This document shows positions 27,210 through 35,739 of a stretch of DNA of 64,000 bases, piece after piece. Origin of the DNA: Verrucomicrobiales bacterium (lineage in GTDB: Bacteria > Verrucomicrobiota > Verrucomicrobiia > Verrucomicrobiales > DEV007). The notes beneath the pieces are model-generated. The model worked only from the letters and a program-made list of their open reading frames with translations, had not been told where the DNA came from and did no database searches. Positions within the stretch are counted from its first letter, which is position 1; every line of letters starts with the position of its first letter. The stretch covers positions 1 through 64,000 of the forward strand of contig JARGPI010000033.1 in the NCBI GenBank assembly GCA_029213005.1. The letters run 5' to 3'. The position numbers and the translations under genes were made by a program.

Positions 27210-30200
27210 ATGAAACTTCTCGCCACCCTGCTTTCGTTGTTACTTTTGATTACCGGCCCGCTTTCGGCCACAGGCACGGGGCCCGTCCGGGTGCTTTTTC
27301 TCGGACATCCCGAGGGATTTCACCCCGGTCACAACTCGCATGAAAATTATCCGAAACTGGCAAAGGCGACGGGGCGTGATGGGATTTATTTCGATTACGT
27401 GACGTCGGTGGAGGAGGCGTTTGGCGATGCTGCTTACCTGAATCGTTTCGATGCGGTTTTGATTTACGCCAATCACGCCGAAATATCGGATCACCAATGG
27501 GCGAATTTGAAGGCTTTTGTCGAGGGCGGTAAAGGCCTGGTGCCAGTCCATTGTGCCAGTTGGTGTTTCGGGAATCAGCCGGAATACGATCAAATGGTGG
27601 GTGCCCGGTTTGCTCATCACAAAGCGCGAATTTTCCGGCCCCGGACCATCGAAAAAGCGCATGGAGCGATCAGGGGCGTACCGGAATTTGAGGCCTGGGA
27701 CGAAACCTACGTTCACAACAATCACAATCCGGAAGGCCGGACGGTACTTCAAGTGCGGGAGGTTGCGGAAGGAGATAATATCACTGAACCGGAGCCCTGG
27801 ACCTGGGTTCGGGATCAGGGAAAAGGCCGGGTTTTTTACACCGCCTCCGGTCACGATGAAAAAGTCTGGGATCAGCCCGGGTTTCACGAGTTGCTGAAGA
27901 AGGGGATTCTCTGGGCTGTCGGTGAGGAACGACGCAGAAGTTATGAGCAGTTTACCGATGAGCGAACTCCTCTTCGTTACGAGACGCGGGACTTCATTCC
28001 GAATTATGAAAACCGGGCCCAACCACTCCAATATCAGCTGCCCCTGTCACCGGAGGATAGTTTGCACTACACGCAGGTCCCAATCGGGTTCCGTCTTGAA
28101 TTGTTTGCCGCGGAACCGGACATTGTGAATCCGATCTGCCTCGCCTGGGATGAAAAAGGTCGGCTTTGGGTGGCGGAAACGATCGATTATCCCAACGACG
28201 TGAGAGACGGGTCGGGAAACGACCGGATCAAAATCCTCGAGGATACCGATGGCGACGGCCGGTGCGACAAGGTTACTGTTTTTGCGGAGGGATTGAATAT
28301 ACCCACTTCGCTAACTTTTTGGGACGGGGGAATTATCGTGGCTCAGGCGCCGGATTTTCTCTATCTAAAAGACGAGGATGGGGATGACAAAGCCGATCTG
28401 AAAAAGGTGCTGTTTACCGGCTGGGGGATCCGCGACACTCACGCCGGACCCTCCAATTTGCGATTCGGAATCGACAACTGGATCTACGGAGCGGTGGGAT
28501 ATTCTCGCTTCATTGGTGATGTCGGCGGGGAGAGGCATAACTTCGGGAACGGAATCTTTCGTTTCCGGCCCGACGCTTCGGAGATGGAATTTCTCTATCA
28601 GTTCAACAACAATACCTGGGGTCTTAGCTTCAATGCCGCCGGGGATGTTTTCGGTTCGACGGCGAATAATAACCCCGCTTTTTTTGGTGGCTTTCCCCGG
28701 ACCGGTTATCCCAAAGGCAGTCCCGGCATTTCGGCAAATCCGATCGCTTCGTCATCGCGGTTTTACCCCATCACTCCGAATATCCGTCAGGTCGATATTT
28801 TCGACGGTTACACGGCGGCGGCGGGATATACCGTGGCGACATCCGATAATTTTCCGGATCCGTGGCGGGATAAGGCGGCATTTGTTGGCGGGCCCACGGG
28901 GAATTTGCTGGGCCGCTTTGAGCAGGTTCGGGAAGGCAGCGGTTATTCGGCAAAAAACCGTCACAATGTGGTCGCCAGTGCCGATGAATGGTTCTCGCCG
29001 GTCGCGGCGGAGATCGGCCCGGATGGAAATCTCTGGATTGCGGATTGGTACAATTTCATCATCCAGCACAATCCGGCTCCAACAGCGGACCGGGGCGGCT
29101 TTGATGCGAAAATGGGGAAAGGGAATGCTCACGAGAATCCGAACCGGGATCAGCAGCACGGCCGTATTTATCGACTGATATGGGACGGGGCCACGGAATC
29201 CGATTTGGTAAATCTCGAAGGGGCTTCCGCAGAGGAACAAATTCAGGCTCTTGGTGATTCCAATCAGTTCTGGCGCCTTGCGGCTCAGCGAAAGTTAGTC
29301 GCCGCCGGAGATCAATCGATTGCCCCGATATTGCGGGAATTGGTTAAAAAAGCAGGCATCCATGGAGTTCATGCCCTGTGGGTTCTCGAGGGCCTCGGGG
29401 AACTGGATCGGGCGACTCATCAATTTGCGCTTCTCTCCGGCGATCCGGTGCTCAAGCGAAATGCGATTCGGGCGCTCCCTCATTCCGACGCCGGGATGCA
29501 GTTGTTTTTCGATACTGCGGTGGTGCAGGCGAAAGACAGTCTGGTTCGCCTCGCAGCCTTTTCCAAGCTGGCGCATTTTCCCGATAAAGAACGAGTCAAG
29601 CTGGCCGCTCAACAATTGATCAAGGTGGAAGCTAATTTTGCTGATGAATGGCTCGCAACGGCGCTCAAAGCCTGTGGTGCCGGGAGTGTGAAGCGCGGCG
29701 ACGGAAAACCGATCGGTCCCAACCTTCTCCGGAATGCTTCCTTTGAGAAACTCGAAAACGAACTGCCTCAGGCCTGGTTCAAAAGCCAGTATCAGGGTAA
29801 AGCAGACATCGCGATTGATGCCACTATCGCCCGCACCGGTTCCCACAGCTTGATGATTTTTTCTGATGAAGGGGGCGATGCGGCCCTTTCCACCCGGGTC
29901 CCGGTGAAGCCCAATACGGATTATCAACTCAGCGGGTGGGTTCGCACGGATCGAATGAAGGGCGCTCGCGGGGCTCAGTTGAACGCGCACGAAGTGCAGG
30001 GGCAGAGTGGTGGATCGCGGACCAGTGCGGTGAGTGGTAACGTTAAAGAATGGAAAAAAGTTTCCGGGGTTTTCAATTCCCTGGACCGTAAAAATCTGAC
30101 CATCAACTGTTTGTTCGGAGGGTGGGGGCGATCAACCGGAACCGCCTGGTGGGATGATGTTGAGCTGCGGGAAATCGAATACGAAATCATCGAGGAAAAA

Positions 30201-30497
30201 GAAGAAATTAATCTGACGGGGGATGTCGAAGCCGGGAAAAAATTGTTTCACGAACATGCCATTGCAGCCTGCATCCGCTGTCACATGATTGATGGAAAGG
30301 GCGGACCGATCGGACCCGCGCTCGACGGGATTGCGAGCCGGAAAAGTCGCGATTATATCTACGAGAGTCTCGTGAACCCACAGAGCGCCATCGCCGATGG
30401 ATTCGCTGCTGAGGTCTCCCCGATGCCGCCCATGGGAGTGATTCTGAAGCCCGGGGAGCTGAGGGATCTCATGGCCTACCTGGAGACCTTAAAATGA
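27210..30497 (+). CDS. ThuA domain fused to PVC-type dehydrogenase, carbohydrate-binding-like domain and cytochrome c
   Basis: 1095 residues with a signal peptide (1-21). Residues 25-240 are a ThuA (trehalose-utilisation-like) domain: VLFLGHPEGFHPGHNSHENYP, LVPVHCASWCFG, RVFYTASGHDEKVWDQPGF. Residues 285-650 are the PVC-type propeller (PIGFRLELFAAEPDIVNPICLAWDEKGRLWVAE), followed by a short helical stretch. Residues 840-985 look like a jelly-roll carbohydrate-binding module (NLLRNASFEKLENELPQAWF; TDYQLSGWVRTD). The end is cytochrome c with CIRCH (C1021, C1024, H1025). It is probably a periplasmic redox enzyme for sugars. It stands alone, divergent from the kinase gene across 127 bases. Confidence 0.9.
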   Translation: MKLLATLLSLLLLITGPLSATGTGPVRVLFLGHPEGFHPGHNSHENYPKLAKATGRDGIYFDYVTSVEEAFGDAAYLNRFDAVLIYANHAEISDHQWANLKAFVEGGKGLVPVHCASWCFGNQPEYDQMVGARFAHHKARIFRPRTIEKAHGAIRGVPEFEAWDETYVHNNHNPEGRTVLQVREVAEGDNITEPEPWTWVRDQGKGRVFYTASGHDEKVWDQPGFHELLKKGILWAVGEERRRSYEQFTDERTPLRYETRDFIPNYENRAQPLQYQLPLSPEDSLHYTQVPIGFRLELFAAEPDIVNPICLAWDEKGRLWVAETIDYPNDVRDGSGNDRIKILEDTDGDGRCDKVTVFAEGLNIPTSLTFWDGGIIVAQAPDFLYLKDEDGDDKADLKKVLFTGWGIRDTHAGPSNLRFGIDNWIYGAVGYSRFIGDVGGERHNFGNGIFRFRPDASEMEFLYQFNNNTWGLSFNAAGDVFGSTANNNPAFFGGFPRTGYPKGSPGISANPIASSSRFYPITPNIRQVDIFDGYTAAAGYTVATSDNFPDPWRDKAAFVGGPTGNLLGRFEQVREGSGYSAKNRHNVVASADEWFSPVAAEIGPDGNLWIADWYNFIIQHNPAPTADRGGFDAKMGKGNAHENPNRDQQHGRIYRLIWDGATESDLVNLEGASAEEQIQALGDSNQFWRLAAQRKLVAAGDQSIAPILRELVKKAGIHGVHALWVLEGLGELDRATHQFALLSGDPVLKRNAIRALPHSDAGMQLFFDTAVVQAKDSLVRLAAFSKLAHFPDKERVKLAAQQLIKVEANFADEWLATALKACGAGSVKRGDGKPIGPNLLRNASFEKLENELPQAWFKSQYQGKADIAIDATIARTGSHSLMIFSDEGGDAALSTRVPVKPNTDYQLSGWVRTDRMKGARGAQLNAHEVQGQSGGSRTSAVSGNVKEWKKVSGVFNSLDRKNLTINCLFGGWGRSTGTAWWDDVELREIEYEIIEEKEEINLTGDVEAGKKLFHEHAIAACIRCHMIDGKGGPIGPALDGIASRKSRDYIYESLVNPQSAIADGFAAEVSPMPPMGVILKPGELRDLMAYLETLK

Positions 30498-30565
30498 GGC
30501 GTAAACCAGTCACTGGAGTCTCGAATTTTTGGAGAATTGCTCAGGATATTAAGGAAATCTTAAAA

Positions 30566-30594
30566 ATCACAATTTACTTGTTGTCAATTTTAAT
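30566..30594 (+). promoter_or_regulatory. Weak candidate promoter for the 49-residue gene
   Basis: ATCACA (30566-30571) and TTTAAT (30589-30594) with a 17-base spacer; 4 of 6 and 5 of 6 matches. The local sequence is AT-rich. It would give a leader of about 100 bases before ATG 30704. That leader contains short self-complementary stretches (for example GCAG...CTGC) but fits no riboswitch class I can name. Confidence 0.3.
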
Positions 30595-30703
30595 AAACCG
30601 ATCAAAGGTTGGGTACTTCCCCTCGCAGTAATCTCACGCAGACTAAACCTGCAACTGTGGTCGGCTGTAATCCCCCGGCTAGAAATACAACCTATTATTA
30701 CCA

Positions 30704-30853
30704 ATGAATTATATTCCAGAAATACTGGAGATCCACAATGCCGCTCAAAGTCGGCTTGATGAGTTAAACGATGAGATTAACGATCTTATCGATGAACAGT
30801 TGATGATCGCCGAAGCTCTTAAAGAACTTCTCGGCGAGATGGAAACGGTTTAA
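30704..30853 (+). CDS. 49-residue acidic amphipathic peptide
   Basis: The frame starts at ATG 30704 and stops at 30851-30853. The peptide is helical and acidic, with leucine and isoleucine in heptad-like spacing (RLDELNDEINDLIDEQL, then EALKELLGEM), and should form a coiled coil. It has no signal peptide or membrane helix. No clear ribosome-binding site precedes the ATG. A strong terminator follows 34 bases after the stop, which with the AT-rich upstream stretch suggests a separate transcript. It may be a small regulator or adaptor, or the transcript may act as RNA. Confidence 0.55.
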   Translation: MNYIPEILEIHNAAQSRLDELNDEINDLIDEQLMIAEALKELLGEMETV

Positions 30854-30887
30854 TCAACTCGGCCCCCCGGGTAACCCCGATCTCCAT

Positions 30888-30925
30888 AAAAAAAGCACGT
30901 CTGTTGATTCGGACGTGCTTTTTTT
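30888..30925. terminator. Bidirectional intrinsic terminator
   Basis: AAAAAAAGCACGTC (30888-30901) and GACGTGCTTTTTTT (30912-30925) are perfectly complementary over 14 bases with a 10-base loop. A-run and T-run allow termination on either strand. It ends the unit of the 49-residue gene and isolates it from the sigma-factor gene starting at 31010. Confidence 0.85.
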
Positions 30926-31009
30926 GTACGGAAAACCGCTAATTAAGGGCAATCGGCAATTCGATGTCACTTTCGGCCGGAAAACCGACAAGGTATTCTG
31001 ACGAACTTG

Positions 31010-31618
31010 ATGTATTTTAGTAACGCCATCGCAGAAGAAGATCCATCCACAACGGAGTCCCGCTGCCTGGATCCGCGGAACCCTGAAGATTTTGCCGAAC
31101 TGGTGAAATTGCATCACCGTGAGCTTCTGGTTTATGCCCGTTCCCTGACCCGGGAGGTTAACACCGCTCGCGATATCGTTCAGGATTCCTTCGTCGTGGC
31201 GTTTCAAAAGGTCAATACCTTCGATGTGACCCGCGATTTTGCGACCTGGATGCGGGGCATTGTGCGCAACAAGTGGAGGGAATGGCTGCGCAGAAATCGC
31301 AAATACGAACTGACCGATGAGGAGCTCGGGGTGATGGATGGTGATGTCGCTCAGTGGCAGGCGGAACACGCTTCGGGAAGCTCGACCGTGTTCGATGCGC
31401 TGGAAATTTGTCTCAAACGCCTTCCCGATAATTTACGTCAAACCGTGCACGCCTTTTACTACGAAGGCCTATCCGGCGACGAAGCCTCGGAAAGCCTGGG
31501 GGTGGCCCCCGCCGCCATTCGCAAACGCCTCCAAAGGGCCCGGACGCTGTTGAAGGAATGCGTCGACCAGAAACTCGGCCTTAACACCGAAGAAGAAACT
31601 TTACCCGAAAATTCATGA
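31010..31618 (+). CDS. ECF-type RNA polymerase sigma factor
   Basis: 202 residues from ATG 31010 (an adjacent TTG at 31007 is possible). Region 2: FAELVKLHHRELLVYARSLTREVNTARDIVQDSFVVAFQKV, then FATWMRGIVRNKWREWLRRN; region 4: LPDNLRQTVHAFYYEGLSGDEASESLGVAPAAIRKRLQRAR. This is the general ECF layout. The next gene starts inside its stop codon (ATGA overlap, 31615-31618) and encodes a membrane protein that is the probable anti-sigma partner. Confidence 0.9.
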   Translation: MYFSNAIAEEDPSTTESRCLDPRNPEDFAELVKLHHRELLVYARSLTREVNTARDIVQDSFVVAFQKVNTFDVTRDFATWMRGIVRNKWREWLRRNRKYELTDEELGVMDGDVAQWQAEHASGSSTVFDALEICLKRLPDNLRQTVHAFYYEGLSGDEASESLGVAPAAIRKRLQRARTLLKECVDQKLGLNTEEETLPENS

Positions 31619-32514
31619 ATTCAGATTCACATTCAAAAGATCTCAGCCCTGCTCAGGATCGGTTAACCGAAGCCCTTCTCGAAGAGCATTCCCGCCTCGG
31701 GACCGGAAGTGATGAGGATTTGGTCGCAAAAATTCTCCTCCAGACGGTGGACGCGCCCAGCAATGTGACGCCGATCACGATGGCTCCGAAGCAGCGCTTC
31801 GGCTGGAAAGACTGGAGCAAGGTGGCCGCCGCAGTCATCGGTATTGTGTCGCTGGTTGCCTTTGGTCTGAACCAGATGAGTAGCGGGCCCGCGGTGGCGA
31901 AAAATGGAGAGCGCCAGGAGGAAACGTTTCATCTCGTCGTCAAATATGTTGAGACACCGAGGGGGGAAGCCATTACTCCGGCAGAGAATCGTAAGATTCT
32001 GGTTTCCGCCCATCCGGGAGAGAAAAAGTTTTCGCCGGTCACGGTCGGAAACAGCGGCGGGGTCCCGGCATTTGATCTGGACGCCCTCGACCTGTCTCCT
32101 CCGACAACCGACTTTGGGCAATCGATCAAATCTTTACCCCCGGTTTCAATTGTGAGCTCCACGTTCAAGCTGGCTTCCAATGAGACGACCACTTCCGGGA
32201 GCAAAGTGATTTACTCGGGCGATGTGGAACTTAGCCACTCCGATTTTATTTTGCAGGCTGACTCGCTGGTGATTGACCGCTCCGGCTATGCCGGTGATGT
32301 GCCGTTGCTCAAAGCGCTCAATGGAGTCTTAACTCACCGAACCGGTGTGTATGAGACCGAGGCGGACTCGATCTCGTTTGATCCCTCCAACGGAGAGCTG
32401 ATCGCCCGGGGAATCCAGCGTCTGCTCAGTCGTGGGGAAGAACAGGTGATCGTAAACCGGGCTGCGATGGTGGTTTTCGAAAACGACGGGTTCTTTATTC
32501 AGGAAGCGTTTTAG
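31615..32514 (+). CDS. Membrane protein with LptA/OstA-like domain, probable anti-sigma factor
   Basis: 299 residues. About 68 cytoplasmic residues, one membrane helix (about 69-87, VAAAVIGIVSLVAFGLNQM), then an outer part. Residues of about 190-295 resemble the repeated beta-strand fold of LptA/OstA: VIYSGDVELSHSDFILQADSLVIDR, then GVYETEADSISFDPSNGELIARGIQRL. Position, topology and coupling to the sigma gene fit an anti-sigma factor, but I see no zinc-binding anti-sigma motif. If right, the sensed condition may concern the outer membrane or lipopolysaccharide. It ends one base before a convergent gene. Confidence 0.6.
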   Translation: MNSDSHSKDLSPAQDRLTEALLEEHSRLGTGSDEDLVAKILLQTVDAPSNVTPITMAPKQRFGWKDWSKVAAAVIGIVSLVAFGLNQMSSGPAVAKNGERQEETFHLVVKYVETPRGEAITPAENRKILVSAHPGEKKFSPVTVGNSGGVPAFDLDALDLSPPTTDFGQSIKSLPPVSIVSSTFKLASNETTTSGSKVIYSGDVELSHSDFILQADSLVIDRSGYAGDVPLLKALNGVLTHRTGVYETEADSISFDPSNGELIARGIQRLLSRGEEQVIVNRAAMVVFENDGFFIQEAF

Positions 32515-32515
32515 A

Positions 32516-34501
32516 TCAGCCGAGGAGGGCACCGGCGTATCCCACTACCCGGGAAGGGTCGTTCGAAATCCGGGCGCTGGTTTCGTAGCGAACCACTTCG
32601 ATATCGGGACAGTGTTTCTCGACATCGACACCCAGTGAGCTAATCACTGCTACGGCGGGGCGCATCCCGCACATCGAGATTTGATTCTCGACACAGGTAT
32701 CAAAGAGCAGGCGACTGTTGCCGCTCTTGAACGCATCGAGCGCTTTTTTATCCTGTTCCCGATTGACCTTGTCCTCAGCAAAGTGATTCAGATCGCTCGA
32801 GATGATAAAAAGGCAGTCATCTCCATCGGCCGTGAGTCGGTCGCGGAACTGTTTCAGTGAGTTTCCGAATCTCACAAAGTCATCATAGGTTCCCGGTCCG
32901 ACGACAATCGGAGCGATCCGCACATTTGGATTCAAATGATGGAGAAACGGAAGAATCACTTCAATTCCGTGCTCTTTCTGATGAGCCAGTTCCTCTTTCT
33001 CCAGTTCTTTGACGTGGGCCGCCAGGTAAGCGACCGATTCCTCATCCAGCGGGATTTCCGCTCCGGGGATTTTCCAGCGTTTGGCATTCGATATCGACCA
33101 GCGGCTGCCGAGTGGCGTGTGTTTCGGCCCGATGATCACCACGATATCCGGTATTTTGATTCGTCCGAGGGTGTCGGCGATGATGTCGCTACAATATTTC
33201 CAACCCGCATGGGGGAGCATGACTGCGCGAACCTTCCGTTTGTCTTCGCGATTGAATTGTTTGAAAAAACGGGTCAAATCCGCCTGGAGATCCTTCTCCG
33301 TGCCGGGGTAAAAGGTACCCGCGACGGCGGGCGGACGGACGCCGTGAATCATTCCGGAAACCGGAGGCGTCTTTTTCTCCAGCTTCTCAGGTTCGGTTAA
33401 ATTCAGGATGAGATGGCACTGCAATACCGCCCCCGACTTCGCCCAGGTCTGCGGTGTCTCGCCCATCTCCTTGAGCACATCAGTCACTGGATCGTTGGGG
33501 CCTTTTTTGATCACCACCGAGGTGCGGGTTCCTTTGCGTGCCGTGATGGCGACTCCGATGGGGAGCCCGCGAAGTCGATCCGGAAAATCTTCGGGATGAA
33601 GGGGGATCGGGTGGCTGAAGGCCAGAAAATTCTTTATCTGATTGGCGGACGACTTCCCCGGGTTGTGAAGGGAACTGGCGGTTTTTAAAATCAGGTCTCC
33701 CAGAGTTCCGTCTTTTCGGAAAGCGGCTTCGGTGCGGCCTCCACTGGTTTGAATCAGTAATCCCCAGCCGGTTGGGGAGACGGGGGTTTTGAGCGAGTCG
33801 GGAGCTTTTCCCGCTTTTGCAGGACCTTTCGCTACCAGATCTTTGGCATACTGAAAAACATCCAGCCCGACCGAATCGGGTAGTTCTCTGAAATCCAGAT
33901 CTGCGTTCTTAGCCTGGCGATGAAATATCGTTGCGGAAAACTGTTTCAACTCCGCCTCGGGCCGCAGCCAGGTATCGGTCGGTAGATTGGCTTTCCGACA
34001 GACCTGTTGGAGGAAGGTCGGTTCGTCCCAGGTGTTTTCGGCGGCGACCTGAGGGAGGAGCAAGCCTCTGCCCTGCGGGTGGGTAATAATCAAACCATGT
34101 CGTCCGATCGTGAGTTCCTTGATCCGCAGATTGGGGTTCGTCGACATCGTTTTTAAATGATGCATCACGGACACTTCGAGATCGAGGCTGGGTAGTTCCC
34201 CGCCGGAGATTCTCGGAAAGCGAACATCTTTGAGGGCGGCCCGCTGTGCTGCCGCTTCGATCAGCACCCCGAGCGGTTCGTATTGCGATTCGTTAAGACT
34301 GCCGCAACAGGCCCGGAGAATAGAACCGCGCTTCAGGGAAACAAAAATACCGACGACCGGTGCGTTGGCGAGAGGGTTCTCAAACCGGGGCAGGGGCTTT
34401 CCCTCCAGCGCAGCCTCGATGCAGGCCGCTGCATGATCGAGAAGGATCTCTCCATCCGCTTCGGAAAAATTGGATCGCTCTTTGGTTGGTGCGTTAGTCA
34501 T
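32516..34501 (-). CDS. AmmeMemoRadiSam proteins A and B fused (AMMECR1 + MEMO)
   Basis: 661 residues. Residues 15-195 are an AMMECR1 domain (VGIFVSLKRGSILRACCGSL; the usual LRGCIG is LRACCG here; IGRHGLIITHPQGRGLLLPQVA). Residues 388-661 are a MEMO domain: VRPPAVAGTFYPG, MLPHAGWKYC, IGPKHTPLG, HGIEVILPFL, SSDLNHFAED and CGMRPAVAV, keeping the histidines and cysteine that line the MEMO pocket. Residues 205-375 between them are unassigned. Its start overlaps the stop of the radical SAM gene upstream by ATGA. The three-part system is widespread, but its reaction is not known to me. Confidence 0.92.
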   Translation of the reverse strand: MTNAPTKERSNFSEADGEILLDHAAACIEAALEGKPLPRFENPLANAPVVGIFVSLKRGSILRACCGSLNESQYEPLGVLIEAAAQRAALKDVRFPRISGGELPSLDLEVSVMHHLKTMSTNPNLRIKELTIGRHGLIITHPQGRGLLLPQVAAENTWDEPTFLQQVCRKANLPTDTWLRPEAELKQFSATIFHRQAKNADLDFRELPDSVGLDVFQYAKDLVAKGPAKAGKAPDSLKTPVSPTGWGLLIQTSGGRTEAAFRKDGTLGDLILKTASSLHNPGKSSANQIKNFLAFSHPIPLHPEDFPDRLRGLPIGVAITARKGTRTSVVIKKGPNDPVTDVLKEMGETPQTWAKSGAVLQCHLILNLTEPEKLEKKTPPVSGMIHGVRPPAVAGTFYPGTEKDLQADLTRFFKQFNREDKRKVRAVMLPHAGWKYCSDIIADTLGRIKIPDIVVIIGPKHTPLGSRWSISNAKRWKIPGAEIPLDEESVAYLAAHVKELEKEELAHQKEHGIEVILPFLHHLNPNVRIAPIVVGPGTYDDFVRFGNSLKQFRDRLTADGDDCLFIISSDLNHFAEDKVNREQDKKALDAFKSGNSRLLFDTCVENQISMCGMRPAVAVISSLGVDVEKHCPDIEVVRYETSARISNDPSRVVGYAGALLG

Positions 34502-35580
34502 GAGTGTGTGGTGGCTGGTATCGAGATGGGGAGGCGTTTTCTGCCCCAGGCTCCCCGGTCCGGTTCAAATAGACCGGCGATCGCTGTGCCGCAGGAACCG
34601 CAGGCTCCATTTCTTATATCATATCGTCCCAACTCGTAATGATTACGTTCGATGAGAAGGTTCTGACATGATGGACAAAAGGTGCTTTGGCGGTTCTTGT
34701 CCAAGACGTTTCCAATATAGACGTATTTTGCGCCCAGTTTAAGCGCCTGATTGCGCGCCCTGATCAAGGTTTCGTGCGGAGTCCGGACCTTGTCCTGCAT
34801 TTTAAAATCGGGGTGAAAGGCTGTAAAATGAATGGGAACTTCGTCGCCCAGATTATCCAGAATCCAGCGGGAGAACTGCTCGATCTCCGCTTCGGAATCA
34901 TTTTCATCGGGAATAAGCAGGTTGGTGATTTCAAACCAGGTTTTCCCCTCCGCCTTCAGCCACTTCAAGGTATCGAGTACGGGATCGATTCGCGCGAAAG
35001 CAATGCTCCGGTAAAATTCGTCGGTGAAGGCTTTCAAATCGACATTGGCTGCGTCGATATGTTCGAAGAAATCCGCTCTCGCTTCATCGGTGATGTATCC
35101 GGCGGTAACGGCTACCGTTTTTAAACCGGCACCTTTGGCTTCTTTTGCGACATCGATCGCGTATTCCGCCCAGATCACAGGGTCGTTGTAGGTAAACGCG
35201 ATACTTCGGCAACCGTGGTCCAACGCCGCTTTGACGATTGCCTCCGGACTTGCCTCCTGACTTAAGATCTCAATTTCTCTGGATTTTGAAATGCTCCAGT
35301 TCTGGCAGAATTTACATCCCAGATTGCATCCCGCCGTCCCGAATGACAGAACCGGCGTGCCCGGAAGAAAATGGTTGAGTGGCTTTTTCTCGATGGGGTC
35401 GATACATAAACCGGTGCTTTTCCCATAGGTCGTCAACGCCATCTCACCGTCCTGATTGGCCCGGACAAAGCAGAAGCCCCGCTGACCGTTCTGGAGTCGA
35501 CAAGCACGGGGACAAAGATCACAAACGATTTTCTCCCCCTCGCGATGCCACCATTGAAATGTCCGTGTCAGCGTCGACAT
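34498..35580 (-). CDS. amrS: AmmeMemoRadiSam radical SAM enzyme
   Basis: 360 residues from ATG 35580 (a TTG three codons earlier is less likely). The radical SAM cluster motif is CNLGCKFC (C88, C92, C95 counted from the TTG). The N-terminal CDLCPRACRLQNGQRGFC has extra cysteines typical of this family and related to pyruvate-formate-lyase activating enzymes. The C-terminus has two CxxC pairs (CPSC, CGSC), probably a zinc or rubredoxin-like knuckle. First gene of a two-gene operon with the AMMECR1-MEMO fusion. Confidence 0.93.
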   Translation of the reverse strand: MSTLTRTFQWWHREGEKIVCDLCPRACRLQNGQRGFCFVRANQDGEMALTTYGKSTGLCIDPIEKKPLNHFLPGTPVLSFGTAGCNLGCKFCQNWSISKSREIEILSQEASPEAIVKAALDHGCRSIAFTYNDPVIWAEYAIDVAKEAKGAGLKTVAVTAGYITDEARADFFEHIDAANVDLKAFTDEFYRSIAFARIDPVLDTLKWLKAEGKTWFEITNLLIPDENDSEAEIEQFSRWILDNLGDEVPIHFTAFHPDFKMQDKVRTPHETLIRARNQALKLGAKYVYIGNVLDKNRQSTFCPSCQNLLIERNHYELGRYDIRNGACGSCGTAIAGLFEPDRGAWGRKRLPISIPATTHS

Positions 35581-35666
35581 AGTTATCAATAGTTAAGCAA
35601 AAACCGGGCCCTCCCGCGAGTCAAAAATTAGCAGGCGCGGGATCGTAAAGGATCGGCTTTCCAGAG

Positions 35667-35707
35667 GACTGTACCCTGTACACTCCTGAACTGTACAGGG
35701 TACAGTC
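35667..35707. repeat. GTAC palindromic repeat, perfect inverted pair
   Basis: GACTGTACCCTGTACA (35667-35682) and TGTACAGGGTACAGTC (35692-35707) are exact reverse complements over 16 bases with a 9-base loop. Core copies are at 35670-35682 and 35692-35704, again 22 bases apart. It lies 33 bases past the stop of the ABC exporter gene and upstream of the radical SAM gene, both on the minus strand, and can form the strongest hairpin of the family. Sequence after it on the minus strand is not T-rich, so classic termination is uncertain. Confidence 0.92.
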
Positions 35708-35739
35708 GATTGTTTTTTTATATAGCCGGGGAAAGATAG

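Noticed and set aside
30600..30700. Possible riboswitch (c-di-GMP-I or cobalamin) before the 49-residue gene
   Set aside because: CACGCA and AAACCTGC recall pieces of known classes, but order, spacing and pairing do not fit any of them.
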